DNA of 64,000 nucleotides from Metridium senile (Eukaryota; Cnidaria; Anthozoa; Actiniaria; Metridiidae): positions 14,927,207-14,991,206 of the forward strand of contig OX459098.1 in NCBI GenBank assembly GCA_949775045.1. Direction: 5' to 3'. Position numbers and translations under genes: made by a program. A model generated the notes under the pieces. It made no database searches. It saw only the letters and a program-made list of their open reading frames with translations, and was not told where the DNA came from. Of this stretch, positions 49,429-60,340 are shown in pieces; position 1 is the stretch's first letter, and the number at the start of each line of letters is the position of its first letter.

Positions 49429-52352
49429 TTTCATCACTCTCCTAATTATCATCAACCCCGCCAATAGCATCTTCATTAAGATTGATTTGAAGTCCTATTC
49501 CTTATCAATGATAACATGCACACTATCACTTAATCTGTATTTCCATAGCTTATTGACAGTTGGCGAAGCGCCTAAAGACTGGCAGGGAGAACTACCAATC
49601 AAGTATCACCTTGAAATGGCGTCGTCCAGTGACAAGTAGGTTTGAACCTTTTTGACTATAAATCCCGTTAGAGGAGGGCTGAGGCTACCCTGATACACTT
49701 GTACTTGTTACAACAAGGACCAGAAGTTTGATCTTAGGTTTTGAAATATGTCTATCGTTTACAACTCGGGCATTAACATTTTTTACTTATTTAATTTTAT
49801 CACGGGCCGCAAAATAGGATGAAACAATAGGTTTTAAATCCCTTTAAAAGTAGCCTGCCCCTATATAATGCACAACAATTACCCCCAAATACCCCCAGTG
49901 TATTGCTTATTTTTTCTTGGACCACCCCTTTTTTCATGCTCAAAAATTATGGCCCACCCCACCTTTTTTTCCGACCCACCACCTCTATACTTTATGACCA
50001 GTCCCTAAACAAACGTTTTGCGCTCTCATGGGAATGAACATGGCCGCCGTGTGCTAAAAGCTCACGCGTACGAGTTCACGCGTACGATAGAAATGATCTT
50101 GCCTTAGATTTTGAGAACTGTGAGATTTATTACTGTTTCTATTGTCATCTAGAATGGTTAATCTTGATGTTCAAATGGACCTGAAGACTAAACCTGTTTA
50201 TAATGTAGTTGGAACTATCCAGGGATCTGTAGAGCCAGGTAATGGATATACTGCAAGAATCTGGGGGAGGAGGGGGAGGGTTCAACGTGTATAAATAGAA
50301 TATATACCTATTTCAAAAATGGTTGTCGCAAACAAAGCCACAGTCCACACTCTGAAGCCTGCAAAGGATGTCGGTATTTTTACTCTTGTTATCGTAGCAT
50401 ATTTTGGTTGTACGTGTTTGTGTTATATGACCATAACAAGTTGTTGTTATGGTAGATATAAATATAAATATTTCCTTAAAAAAACGTGTAACAAATCAAA
50501 TTATGTCCATATAACCGACATCTTTTGCAGGCTTTAGAGTTTGGACTGTAACTTCGGCTGCGACAACGATTTTTGAAGTAGGTGTATACTAGTTATACAA
50601 TGGGCAGTTTTGAGTGGCACACGGTGGAATATCACACGAGTCACTTGTATATTCTAGTATACACACGAGCCTTTTGGCGAATGGGGTATTTACGGTATGT
50701 CACGAGAAAACACTATACCATGAATGCCGTTTAAGATGTACAGCGTACTATGTTCATCGAGTTTATAAAAGCAGGAATTCTGGATGTCGATTTAATTAGT
50801 CTTGCCATGAACATTTTTTTTCTACTTTTAACAGATCGTTTGGTGTTGTTTGGTAACCATAGAGACGCGTGGGTATTTGGTGCTGCAGACCCTTCAAGTG
50901 GTACAGCGTCGCTAATGGAGACGGTGCGAGTTATTGGTCGTCTACGTCACGATCACGGTAAGAACTAAATCAAATGTCAAGCAGGCTGAATTCCCGCCCG
51001 TCGGTGTTTTCGTAGCCGAGAACTGAACACAGGAGATGTCGCCTCGAAGTGCGCAAAGGATTGTTTGTCAAAACGAATAGTTCCAAAATTGCGCCTCGAG
51101 ACAGCAACGATTTGGGTTACTTTTAGGCATTTGCGTTTTTGCTTTTATTCTTTTTTATTGCTAATAGAGCTGCAGAGAGCTTTTATTATCAAAGTTACTG
51201 TAAAGTTATGTTCAGGATGTATTTATAGAGGGTTAATGTCGGGAAACAACTCTCTCGAACGACGCCATTGTGGTACTGTTGGTGATGCGACAAAATCCTT
51301 TGATTGGTTTACACTAGCTGGAAGTACGCGCGCGACATCACCCGGATCTGTACACAACATGAAAAAGTTAAACTTACTAACTTTTTGTTAGTTTCTAAAT
51401 CCTTCGTCGAAATAAAAGCTTTTTGGACGGAGAATATTAAGTAAGAGAAAGAATCACATGTACAAGTATAGATGATGATAACTATTATGCACACCCTTTG
51501 GTGCACCTAATTTAATAGCACCATTAGCCTGCGTACAGCCGTCCCCACCCTCCCCCCTACGGGGCTGTACACAGGCTACAGCACCATTAATTCTTTTCCA
51601 GATTGGCGTCCAAGAAGAACATTGGTATTCATCAGCTGGGGTGCTGAGGAACCAGGTCTTCTTGGGTCAACAGAATGGGCTGAGGTGATTTAAAAAGTAT
51701 TTTATCTTTTAACTTGTCCATCTGTATAATGCCGGATAATGATGACAACGTTTCAGTTTCACGACGTCTAACACTGTGTAACCGGATCTTTCGCCCCCTG
51801 GACGTTTCGTCCCCAGACATTTCGCCCCCTTTATATCAGTAATAATTTTTTTTAACGTCTCAATCTTCTAGCTGGACACAGTGCGCCCTACTAATCGGGG
51901 AGACTCACTCACTACCTCTACGTTTAATATGTTGCACATAATTCGGCTCATATGTTCATTTATTGCTGAGGGAGGAAAACCGGATAACCCGGAAAAAAAT
52001 CCTTGTGGCATAGGAGAGAAGAACACATCAAACAAACTCAAATCACGTATAATCCATGCCCGAGCCGGGACTCGAACCTAGACCACAGCGGCGAGAGGCC
52101 ATGCCACCCATGTACCATTCGGACCATTCGCGGTCTAAGGTGCATTTGCACAGGCTAAGACTTGATTTGTTATCCCGCCTAAATAGTAAAAAACACATTT
52201 CAATTTACTTTGAATTGAGGCTTTCCTGTGCAAATTCACCCTACGTCAAATAGTGATTGGTTTCGTAATAGTGACGATGACAACTTTTACAATCAATGGT
52301 CCATGGCGCAAGCGATTAATTGTACATTCGGCTTGAATTTCTTTGCCGTACG

Positions 52353-52385
<33 letters not shown>

Positions 52386-52485
52386 TCGTTGTTGTTGTTG
52401 CTGCTGCTGCTGCTGCTGTTGTTGTTGTTGTTGTAAGTTGTTGTTGTAAGTTGTTGTTGCTGTTGTTGTTGATGATGCTGCTGCT

Positions 52486-52519
<34 letters not shown>

Positions 52520-55500
52520 CTGCTGCTGCTGTTGTTGTTGTTGTTGTAAGTTGTTGTTGTAAGTTGTTGTTGCTGTTGTTGTTGATGCTGCTGCTGTTGT
52601 TGTTGTTGTTTTCGTTGTTGTTGTTGCTGCTGCTGCTGCTGCTGTTGTTGTTGTTGTAAGTTGTTGTAAGTTGTTGTTGCTGTTGTTGATGCTGCTGCTG
52701 TAGTTGTTGTTGTTGTTGTAAGTTGTTGTTGCTGTTTTTGTTGATGCTGCTGCTGTTGTTGTTGTTGCTGTTGTTGTTGCTGCTGTTGTTGTTGATGTTG
52801 TTGTTGCTGCTGCTGTTGTTCTGTTGTTATTGTTGGTTGCTTTTGTTGTTGTTGCTGTTGTTGCTGTTGTTGTTGATGTTGTCGTTGCTGCTGTTGCTGC
52901 TGTTGTTGTTCTGTTGTTATTGTTGTTGCTTTGGTTGTTGTTGTTGATATTTTTGCTGTTGATCATGTTGTTTTTATTATTGTTGATTCATCCATATTAT
53001 AAATTTTTGAATCTCATCTTATTTCCAGGAGTTTGCAAATCTTCTCAGAAGTCGTGCAGTTGCCTACTTGAATGTCGACATATCTGTGCAAGGTAGAATT
53101 TCATATAGTTTATGTATAATCTTTGAGCCTACTTGCTCCTTGACTCCGAGCCTGAGGTGCATAATTGTTTTAGTATAAATACAAAAGTGATTATTTCAAA
53201 AAGTAAAAATATTCAGATTTTTTGAAGAAAAACTGTTAATTTCGTATTTCAAAAAGCGCGCGAAATACCATAGGAGACTATCGACCAATAGGGCCGTGAA
53301 TTTCTCGACCAATTACCGCGCGCGATTTTCTATAATTACTTGTGTATCTATAATAACAATAATAGTTATTTATATATTCCTTGTGAAATAATAAGTACTC
53401 TATGTCATTGGTGTAACTAATACTTTGCAAGATGTGACACTTTTTATAACATTTCTATTTTATGCATGGCACAAACTACTAGACTACCTGTGCTATTTCA
53501 ATTGTTTTCTTAGAAGCACTGACTACGTAATTGTCAGTCTGGCTTGGATTTTATTTTATTGCCTTGCTATGGAGCAATTTCAAATCTTGTTGGTTATATT
53601 TGTAGGCAATTATTCGCTTAGAGTTCGATCGACTCCTTTGATGCACAACGCCATGTTTGATGTCACCAAAAAGGTTTGTCACAATACAGAGTATTTTGTA
53701 TGTTTTTGTGATAAAGAGCAAGTAGATACACCTATTTCAATAGTCGTTGTCGCAGCCGCAGCTGTAAACTCCACAGTCTGAAGCCTGCAAAGGATGTCGG
53801 TAATATGGACATAATTTGTGATTTATTACTCGTTCAGTAAAAGAAATGTTTATTTCATCGTCTACCACTGCAACAACTTGTTACAGTCGTATAACACAAA
53901 CACGTACGACCAAAATATGCTATAAAAATCGAAGACTTTAATACCGACATCCTTTGCAGGCTTCAGAGTATGGACTGTAGACTGATTGCGACAACGATTT
54001 TTAAAATAGGTGTATATTGTATAGGCTCACTTTACAACCGTTATTCTCAATCGGGGTTTGCTCCACACACTACCACTACAATATATTAATAACCATCACT
54101 CCCCATCCGCGTTCTTCATCTTCAATGAAATTCGCTCAACACAATACCACTCCACACTTAGTATTTACAACCAACACTCTATGTCGGGGTTCTTTCGATA
54201 GCTACACTTCTGAATCACACACCCTTAGTACTTAATCTATTTACACAAACTTATCAATAGACCTTTTCAGTACAGTTCCGTTAAGTGACCACGAATAATA
54301 GTTCCAAGTCGAGGGTAAAGTTGCCACACATAGCAAAACTATAATTTACCATGCGCAGCAACTCGACTTGGAACTATCATTCGTGGTCACTGAACTGTGA
54401 AAAGGACTCTTATAGATAGATAGATAGATCGTTTATTTAAATAACTGCACCTAGCAGCCAAAAGCTGAATTACGTGGTAAAATACAATATCATATATATA
54501 TATATATATACACTAACTATAATAACTATAATTTATAAAATTTCGATAAATATATTGCATCTATATTGCATCTAGTATTGAATATACTATTTACAATAAA
54601 TTTTGAAAATTATGGGCTACTAAAACGTTCCATTGAATGACTGAGTATAAAAGAATTTTTTTTTTTTGACTTCCAAATGTATCCTTTGACTTCTTTTATG
54701 TGAAGATTGCCAGCCCATGAGAAGATATTAATCCGTTACCTTTGATCCTTTTGTTATCTTTTTTTGCTCATTTTCTTGTCATATTCAGGTTCTCAGTCCA
54801 GCCGGTGGTTCGCTGTACAATGAATGGAGGAAAAGAAACCCTGTGGATAAAGACAACACGACCCTACCTCGGTAAGATTTTATTTTAGCTATTCTTTTCA
54901 GTATTTGTTTGATTTATTGAGAGCAATTTACGTGTTTTATTATAGGGCTGCAATACTGGCTAATTCAGGAAGTGATTTTGCAGCGCTGTACCATACTATC
55001 GGTGTCCCATCCTTGGACTTTAGATACAACTACGATGAGGTGAGTAATATTCTGTATTTTCTAATCCAGCTTAAACGTGCTAAAGTTGCTCCAAAAGATT
55101 TGTGTCTATTCTATGTAACTTGCATAAGATCAGTCGTTGATTATGGGATAATACGTTTTTATAATTCCCTGCCATGTTATCTTAAAAATGAACTTAAACG
55201 TATAGAGAAGAGAGCTGTCTCTATTATTCTACCTGAATGTGATTGTGATTATAATTGTGATTGTGATTGTGATTATAATAGTGGGATTGAAAGACTGGGA
55301 CTTCAAGGGATAGAGGACCATCATAACTGTATTTGTAAATCGTTTTTTACATCAATTGAGAATAATGAAAGTCACAAAATTAGTAATCTCTTACCAGCAA
55401 GGCATGTAAACAAATATAATTTACGAAACAACCGTAAATATGAGGTTCCGCCGGTGCGCACAAAACGAGCAAAGAATTCGTTCATCCTGGCCATGTGTGT

Positions 55501-58500
55501 CTGTTTTCGATCAGTTAGTTTTTTACCTATCATGGCCAGCGATGACCTTTCGTTGTTCGTTTTCTGTGCATACCTCAAACTATATTTTTATTATTATATT
55601 TCATGTATTTTAAAGTTATTTTTCCTATATGTATATAAAGTTATAATATGATATTGTATTGTAAAATTTCTTCATTATTCTTAAAATTGTAAATAATATA
55701 ATTATGTAATTCAGTAATTCATGAAATTTATTTATTTACCTTGATTTATCTATTTATTTATTTATTTATTTATTTATTTTTTATTTATTTATTTAAAAAT
55801 TTGACTGTCTTGACATTACGTCATAGTAATTACGTCATTATTTCTTTCACAGAAAAAGATGAAGGTGAGCTCGTACCCAGTCTACCACTCGGTGCACGAT
55901 TCCTTCCACTGGATGTCAAACTTCGTTGACCGTGGGTTCAAGTACCACAAGGCCATGTCTCAGCTTTGGGTCCGTATTGGACTTACTCTGGCTGATAATG
56001 TTATTATACCGTTCGACTGTTCAAAGTTCGCTCAATTCCTTCGCTCTCATGTGGACGCTCTGAAAACGTCTCGTGGACAAATCTTCAAGAATCAAAAGAT
56101 AAGCCTAGGTAATGAAAACTAGCATTTCTGTCTTGTCTATTTTCTTTTTCCATTTTTTCTTTTTCTATTGTTCAATTTTTTCTGTTCCCTTTCCCTTTTT
56201 TTTGGGCTGATCATTACGATGCGGACTCTCGATCTCCAACTAAACCTCTTTCCCAGGGCCCTTAGCTTTCCCTTCGCTTTTGGGCCAAAGGCAAAGAGAG
56301 AGGACCCTTGGAACGAGGTTGTCCCCAACCGGGACCATTTTTTTATGTCAACCAATTAGACAAGCAAACACATTTAAATGAGCGCTTAAAGACTAGCGTG
56401 ATGAGACAATGTAAAATAATATTACTGTTTACACTAAATCAATATCATCATCATTGTCTCCCAATAATCATCAACATTATCACCTTGATCAATATTATCT
56501 GTTTCTTTATGATTCAAGTATTCAACTTATTTGCCTTGTCTAAACATTTATTTTACAGACTACTTGGATAAGGCAGTTCAAAACCTTTCATCTACAGCCA
56601 AAGAATTCCACAATACGTTGTCTAAGATAGATGTAAACAAGTAAGTAACCTTTCCTGACTGCACTGGAAACATCTTTACTATCCAAACAACTCAAACGAG
56701 TCAAATAATCACACTTTACAAATCAAATTTACAGCCATGTATTTACAGTGCAAATCAAAAAACCGTGTGCACCCAGAAATATTTTAGAAATCGTTTATTG
56801 TTGGTTGAACAATTAACTCAGAAACAACTATATCACCGCAAGAAGTTTGACTGATGTGTAGTATGATAATTGTTTTGTAGTTAGAGTTGTTTTGGAGTTG
56901 TTCAACGAACAATAAACGATTTCTAAAATATTTCTGGGTGCCCACGGTTTTTTGATTCGCACTGTAACATCCTCAAAAGCAACAATACACAATTGTCCGC
57001 ATTTTAATACCAAAATTGTGCGCGCATAGTTACAATCTTTGACACCGTGTTGACACGACTAAAACGAAATCATTTTTGTATAGCTTGCATAATTGGATCT
57101 GGGAGAGGGGAAGGGGTGAAGGTGAGGAGATTAGGGAGGTAGAGAAAAAGTCCCTCTTCCCCTCCCTTCCCTTGAGAGCCTGGTTACGCAGGCTAACTCC
57201 TCCCTCTCAATGTTGTTTATAACAAGATGATGCGGGGAGAGGTTAATTATCATATATATAATACGCTAAGCGAAAATTGTCCGCATCTTATTCCAATAAA
57301 CCCGCCCACTGTGCCACCAAACGAATTCCATAAATGCTAAGAACAGGTAATTGTGGGTGCAATAGCAGCGATCTCACTTCGGCCGCCATCTTGGATTATC
57401 ATTGACACAGGGAGCCCAATCGTTACAAAGAGCAGCCCATGCGTTAGCCTGCTGTGCAGACTCGATTTTTTTCGCTCAAAATATTCGCCAAAAAAGTAGA
57501 GCACTACCCAAGCGTACCTCCTGTCAAAAGAATTTAGGGTAGAATAACAATGAATGTAAAAGTAGTGAATTTTTCACGGGTACCCCGACTAGTTTATATT
57601 TATATTTAAAAGAAATAAAGTAGTCACTACGGGATAAAATACTAGCGTCGTGCTAACTACCTTTGTCAAATATTATAGTTGTAACGTTTTTCTTGGCCGT
57701 AATATTTGACCTAACGATAGGCAAAGCACATTAAATGTTGTCTTTCATTCAGTGATGAGTTACAATTTGCTACTATTGTTTTTATTAAAACAAAAAAAAG
57801 ATGTTGATAGGAATAAAGAAAGAATAAATGGTTATTGTTTGTATTTTCAGCACGTTGGCTGTACGTATGGCCAATGACAAGTTACTGCAGTTTGAGAGAT
57901 CATTCATCAACCCACAGGGACTACCTGGTAGACCCTTCAAACGGTAAAACTCTTTCAAATGAAACAGCATCAATAACAGAAATAGACAGACAGACAGACA
58001 AAAAAGCAAATAAGCAAACAAACAAATAGGCACACAAACAAATATGCAAACAAACAAACAAATAAGCAAGCAAATATATAAGCAAACAGACAAACAAACA
58101 AACAAACAAACAAGCAAACATACAAAAAAACAAACAAATAAGTAAACAAAAAAATAAACAAACATGAAAACAAACAAAAAAGCAAACAAACAAGAAAGCA
58201 AACAAACAAATAAACAAACAAACAACCAAACAAACAACAATGACGACGACGAACAAATGAGTTTATTTGTTGTTGTTGGTTGGTTGGTTGGTTGGTTGGT
58301 TGGTTGGTTGGTTGGTTCGTTCGTTCGTTCGTTCGTTCGTTCGTTTGTTGGTTTGGTTGGTTGGTTCGTTCGTTCGGTCGGTCGGTCGTTTGCTTGCTTG
58401 TTTGTTTCAGTTTGCTTGTTTGTTTGTTTGTTTGTTAATTTGCTTGTTTGTTTGTTAGCTTTTTTGTTTTGTAATGTAGTTGTTATTTTTGTGTTTGTTT

Positions 58501-58786
58501 ACATTGTCAGTTAAGTCGTTTGTTAAGTGTGTTTGTTATATATATTTCGCTGTTCCTATTGAAAATATGTTTGTATCTTGATTGGTCTATTTAATTTTAT
58601 TCTAGTCACATGATCTACGCTCCTTCAGCGCATGATTCATACGCTGGAGACAGCTTCCCAGGCATTGTGGACGCGTTGTACGAGGCTGAGGTGAATGGAG
58701 ACTGGAACCAAGTTAAGAAGCAGGTTTCACTAGTTGTGTACTACATTCGATCTGCTGCAAACTTGCTACGAAGTGATTCGATTTAG
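38770..58786 (+). CDS. Glutamate carboxypeptidase II family (NAALADase-like) M28 zinc peptidase
   Basis: Type II membrane ectopeptidase. Exons: 38770-39068, 41996-42287, 42838-42963, 44937-45123, 49025-49115, 49549-49635, 50153-50238, 50835-50957, 51602-51684, 53029-53092, 53606-53673, 54789-54871, 54946-55039, 55853-56108, 56559-56640, 57851-57943, 58606-58786; total 2295 nt, 764 aa (human GCPII 750). A charged cytosolic tail precedes a membrane segment (about 38-60), then protease-associated, M28 and TFR-dimer domains. Zinc ligands H398, D408, E447, D475 and H573 and catalytic E446 are all present in canonical context ([29 protein letters not shown]). Residues that hold the substrate glutamate in human GCPII differ here (R210, N257, R534, K699 equivalents), so the substrate may not be N-acetyl-aspartyl-glutamate. 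It could correspond to FOLH1, NAALAD2 or NAALADL1. Confidence 0.95.
40549..40792. repeat. Diverged 120-bp tandem duplication
   Basis: Two copies share gtattaaaaacgcaatgttc, caatcaaaacagcttgt and tgctattg. It lies in intron 1 of the peptidase gene. Confidence 0.75.
41067..41131. repeat. Poly(A) followed by (TAA)n
   Basis: About 30 A then about ten AAT units. This may be the tail of an old retroposon, but no body was recognised upstream. Confidence 0.7.
42525..42680. repeat. Dispersed repeat, inverted partner of 32197-32345
   Basis: Contains gtatcaaagatatgcctat and gattgcatacagtatttctg, matching the reverse complement of the APLF-intron copy. It lies in intron 2 of the peptidase gene. Confidence 0.65.
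43043..43312. mobile_element. MITE ending AAGCCTAGTTTTCACTAGCG
   Basis: 270 bp, with arms aagcctagttttcactagcg and cgctagtgaaaaccaagctt. The interior is a chain of CGCAAG/CTTGCG hexamers in both orientations, giving strong self-complementarity. It starts 79 bp after exon 3. Confidence 0.78.
43445..43615. repeat. Half copy of the CACCTA-end MITE
   Basis: Matches the right half of 50307-50584 (cataacaagttgtagtggtaga; cagacttcagagtgtggact; gattgcgacaac). The left arm is missing. Confidence 0.6.
45261..45575. mobile_element. MITE related to the array MITE, copy at intron 4
   Basis: Ends caatcatttgcaaag and ttttgcacatgattg, with TA on both sides (45259-45260, 45576-45577). The interior matches 8172-8427 in reverse orientation. 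Confidence 0.75.
46251..46400. repeat. Left-end fragment of the CAGCTATTTC MITE
   Basis: Matches the first 150 bp of 46948-47410, including gaatactgaatagtgcattg and ccttataactagctcgtat. The right part is missing. Confidence 0.65.
46600..46867. mobile_element. MITE with CACCTATTTCAAAAAACG ends and a distinct interior
   Basis: TA-flanked, with arms of more than 60 bp (agatctgaatctgcaatctg and its complement). The outermost bases match those of 25321-25612, 50307-50584 and 53729-54012, but the interior is unrelated. Confidence 0.8.
46948..47410. mobile_element. MITE with CAGCTATTTC ends, carrying a nested repeat
   Basis: Ends cagctatttcaaaaaacg and cgttttttgaaatagctg, TA on both sides. The arms share tgcattgcaagacc and ggtcttgcaatgca. 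The hammerhead-bearing repeat 47148-47292 is inserted within it. Confidence 0.75.
47148..47292 (-). ncRNA. Hammerhead-like repeat, Penelope type, copy A
   Basis: On the minus strand: CCGACGA, a GGGC/GCTC stem II, then GAAACGTCAG (about 47291-47245), followed by a tail that ends ctatactagtttactcgc. One core base differs from CUGANGA. One extra base lies before stem II, as in the motif at 26200-26250. Confidence 0.45.
47411..49024. other. Rest of peptidase intron 4
   Basis: About 1.6 kb. It holds two related segments starting aaggtttggaccgcgatg (47877) and ggccggtttggaccgcgac (48463), and a loose inverted repeat rich in CACGCGCG (47990-48240). No coding sequence was seen. Confidence 0.4.
49121..49270 (+). 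ncRNA. Hammerhead-like repeat, Penelope type, copy B
   Basis: Plus-strand CCGACGA, a GGGT/ACTC stem II, then GAAACGTCAG (about 49131-49159). The tail reads tatcgtttatatcaaacacc and cctatactagtttactcac, matching copy A. Stem II differs between the copies but pairs in both, a hint of structural constraint. It starts 6 bp after the exon 5 donor. Confidence 0.45.
49389..49432. repeat. (CAT)n microsatellite
   Basis: About 13 ATC units in intron 5, shortly before exon 6. Confidence 0.85.
50307..50584. mobile_element. CACCTA-end MITE, copy 2
   Basis: TA on both sides. Arms gaagcctgcaaaggatgtcg and cgacatcttttgcaggcttt. Intron 7 of the peptidase gene. Confidence 0.8.
51062..51296. repeat. Dispersed repeat, copy 2
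   Basis: Diverged match to 18706-18953 in the same orientation; intron 8 of the peptidase gene. Confidence 0.65.
51856..52130 (-). mobile_element. SINE-like repeat with Pol III B box, copy 2
   Basis: The minus strand carries GGTTCGAGTCC (52078-52068), a good match to the tRNA/Pol III B box, near the start of the element. The body is shared with 34764-35010. No convincing A box was found. Confidence 0.6.
52350..52960. repeat. Long (TTG/CTG)n tract
   Basis: About 600 bp of TTG with interspersed CTG and GAT triplets and a weak higher-order period around ttgtaagttgttgttg. It yields long poly-Leu, poly-Val or poly-Gln/Thr/Asn ORFs on both strands, none of them genes. It ends about 70 bp before exon 10. 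Confidence 0.92.
53729..54012. mobile_element. CACCTA-end MITE, copy 3
   Basis: TA-flanked. Arms gcctgcaaaggatgtcggta and taccgacatcctttgcaggc. It starts 56 bp after exon 11. Confidence 0.8.
54263..54404. mobile_element. Foldback element, copy 2
   Basis: Ends cttttcag and gtgaaaag. Arms gaataatagttccaagtcga and tcgacttggaactatcattc. Same family as 23492-23640. It is followed by a (TAGA)n tract at 54415-54430. Confidence 0.75.
55060..55795 (+). mobile_element. 5'-truncated LINE, C-terminal reverse-transcriptase tail
   Basis: The plus-strand reading frame contains [11 protein letters not shown], then [36 protein letters not shown] and [12 protein letters not shown]. This is the conserved tail found downstream of the RT domain in invertebrate LINEs. 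The RT core and endonuclease are absent. The 3' end runs into a (TTTA)n tract (55741-55795). A local GAT-type codon repeat (55235-55280) interrupts the tail. It lies in intron 13. Confidence 0.75.
56246..56335. repeat. Small foldback repeat
   Basis: Arms around cctctttcccagggcc/agggtcc and cttcgcttttgggccaaa/gcaaagag are partly complementary, ending ggaacgaggttg. A related phrase occurs at 44150 (gggaacgaggttg). Confidence 0.4.
56746..56964. mobile_element. CAGTGCGAATC-end MITE, copy 2
   Basis: TA-flanked, with one substitution in the left end (cagtgcaaatc). Intron 15 of the peptidase gene. Confidence 0.83.
57033..57675. mobile_element. Longer relative of the array MITE
   Basis: Starts caatctttgacaccgtgttg and ends tcgtgctaactacctttgtc plus a few bases, TA on both sides. 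The right subterminal part (agtagtcactacgggataaaatacta) parallels that of the 264-bp MITE. It also has cacagggagccca, found in the array core unit. At 643 bp it is a candidate intermediate between MITE and core. Confidence 0.6.
57965..58455. repeat. Block of tetranucleotide repeats
   Basis: (CAAA)n with CAGA at 57985-58240, then (TTGG)n, (TTCG)n, (GGTC)n and (GTTT)n to 58455. The two halves are roughly complementary, so the block could fold back. All ORFs here are repeat artefacts. Intron 16. Confidence 0.9.
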
Positions 58787-59644
58787 GTGAACAGTGAACG
58801 TCATTCGCTAACTATTTCTTAGGTTTTTAGATTCAAACTTTTCAATAGATCGAAAGTTTTGTAAAGTTGTTTTATAAGTTTTATTTATTTGTTTTGCTTT
58901 TTGATATTTGTTTTGTTAATATCGCGTTTTCATGGTTTGAATAGTTTATTTTATTTTTCATTAAGTTTTGCCATTTCTTGAATTTCGCATTTTTATTTGT
59001 CGATTTCTTTATTTTTACATGTTTAGTTTTTCGTTTTTTAAAATTTAATTATATATTTTTTCTACTAGTATTTTAGGGTCTTAATTAATAATCTATCAAG
59101 TTTTTAGATCATTTTTAAATTATTTTGCTGAACCAAATCGAACCAAGTGCCTTTTACCACTAAAGGTTTTCAGTCCTTGCTGCATTTTTGCTCTTCTGGA
59201 TGATTGATACCGTTCTGATCTCTTTCGCTTGTCAACTAGAAAGTTTAAACTCTCATTCACATTTCACTCATTCTTGTGAGAAGTTTTGTAATTCTCAAAG
59301 CTAGTCTAGACATGCATAGATACAGCTTTTTCAAGAACGAGTAATCTAATCTGTTGTCGCGTATTGCATATGGCATTTCAAGCGAACTGAAATGCTTTCT
59401 TGTTAATGTGTTTTCTGAGCATGACCTTTAAAATGAATTCGGATTCGAAGAAGAGGAGGTAAAAAGGAGGAGACTCAAAACATATTTTTGCGTCAGTGGT
59501 TAATTATCACAACCAAATTTCATTCTCTCGCTTGCAAAATGCACCTATTTTTCACTTGACGTTTTTTGAAATAGCTTAATGTACTTGTACTAGGACTAGC
59601 CTTCCGATCCACTGCCCGCCGGGTCGAATCAGAATTGCACTCTA
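58787..59644. other. 3' flank of the peptidase gene
   Basis: AT-rich, including the likely 3' UTR. I could not identify a clear poly(A) signal close to the stop codon. A MITE-end fragment (cgttttttgaaatagct) lies near 59561. Confidence 0.4.
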
Positions 59645-59824
59645 AAGCCTGGTTCACACGGCATCAAAATCAGTCATAATCATAAGCACAGTCATAAGAA
59701 ATGGAGAAGTTTCCATTTTCTTATAATTATGACTGATTATGACGTTATGTCGCACGTGTGAACCGTACAATCTTAGTCGTAAACGTGGTTATGATTATGA
59801 TTATGACGCCGTGTGTTCCAACCC
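59645..59824. mobile_element. Foldback element, AAGCCTGGTTCACACGG type
   Basis: Starts aagcctggttcacacggc and ends gccgtgtgttccaaccct. The interior repeats TCATAATCATAA and its complement. Confidence 0.7.
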
Positions 59825-60069
59825 TAAATGCCTTGCACAATAGTCGGCACTATGGCTATTTTTGTGGCTATTTTATATGGCTATAACAGAATCTGCCGAA
59901 TAGTGATCCCTTTCAGTACAGACTGTATTGTAACTCTATTAATAATACTCACGAAACTGATATATATATATATATATATATTCTACTTCAATGGCCACGA
60001 TATCAACGTCACACTGGATAGCGTGCCATGTACATCGATGTAGCTTTGACGGTACCCATGCGTATAACA

Positions 60070-60340
60070 CAAACGGTTCAATCTTTCTATAAACAGCTTC
60101 ACATCTATCGCATAACATTTGCATTTTCAATGCCACGATAGGCAAATTATTGCGATTGTGGAAGTGGAACGGTGAATGAAGTGTTCTCTGTAGGTATATA
60201 GAAGACATTACCTATGCAGATATAGCACAGGGGGTACTTCGTATAAAGCTTAACATCTATCGCATAATAATTGTATTTTCAAGGCAAATTTAGAAGTAGT
60301 ACGGTCAATGAGAAGTGCTCGCTGTATATAAAGATTAGAC
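60070..60340. repeat. Diverged tandem duplication
   Basis: Both halves contain acatctatcgcataa, tgcattttcaa- or tgtattttcaa-like, ggtcaatga- or ggtgaatga-like and gtgctcgctgta- or gtgttctctgta-like phrases, about 165 bp apart. Confidence 0.55.

Noticed and set aside
52068..52078. A complete tRNA gene around the B-box match
   Set aside because: No cloverleaf and no acceptor stem could be drawn; only the B box is present, so it is called SINE-like.
52316..53096. Long poly-Leu, poly-Val and Asn/Thr/Gln-rich ORFs on both strands
   Set aside because: All come from the (TTG/CTG)n tract in an intron; every frame stays open because of the repeat.
57785..58514. Cys/Phe/Leu-rich ORFs that look like membrane proteins
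   Set aside because: Translations of tetranucleotide repeats in the last intron of the peptidase gene.
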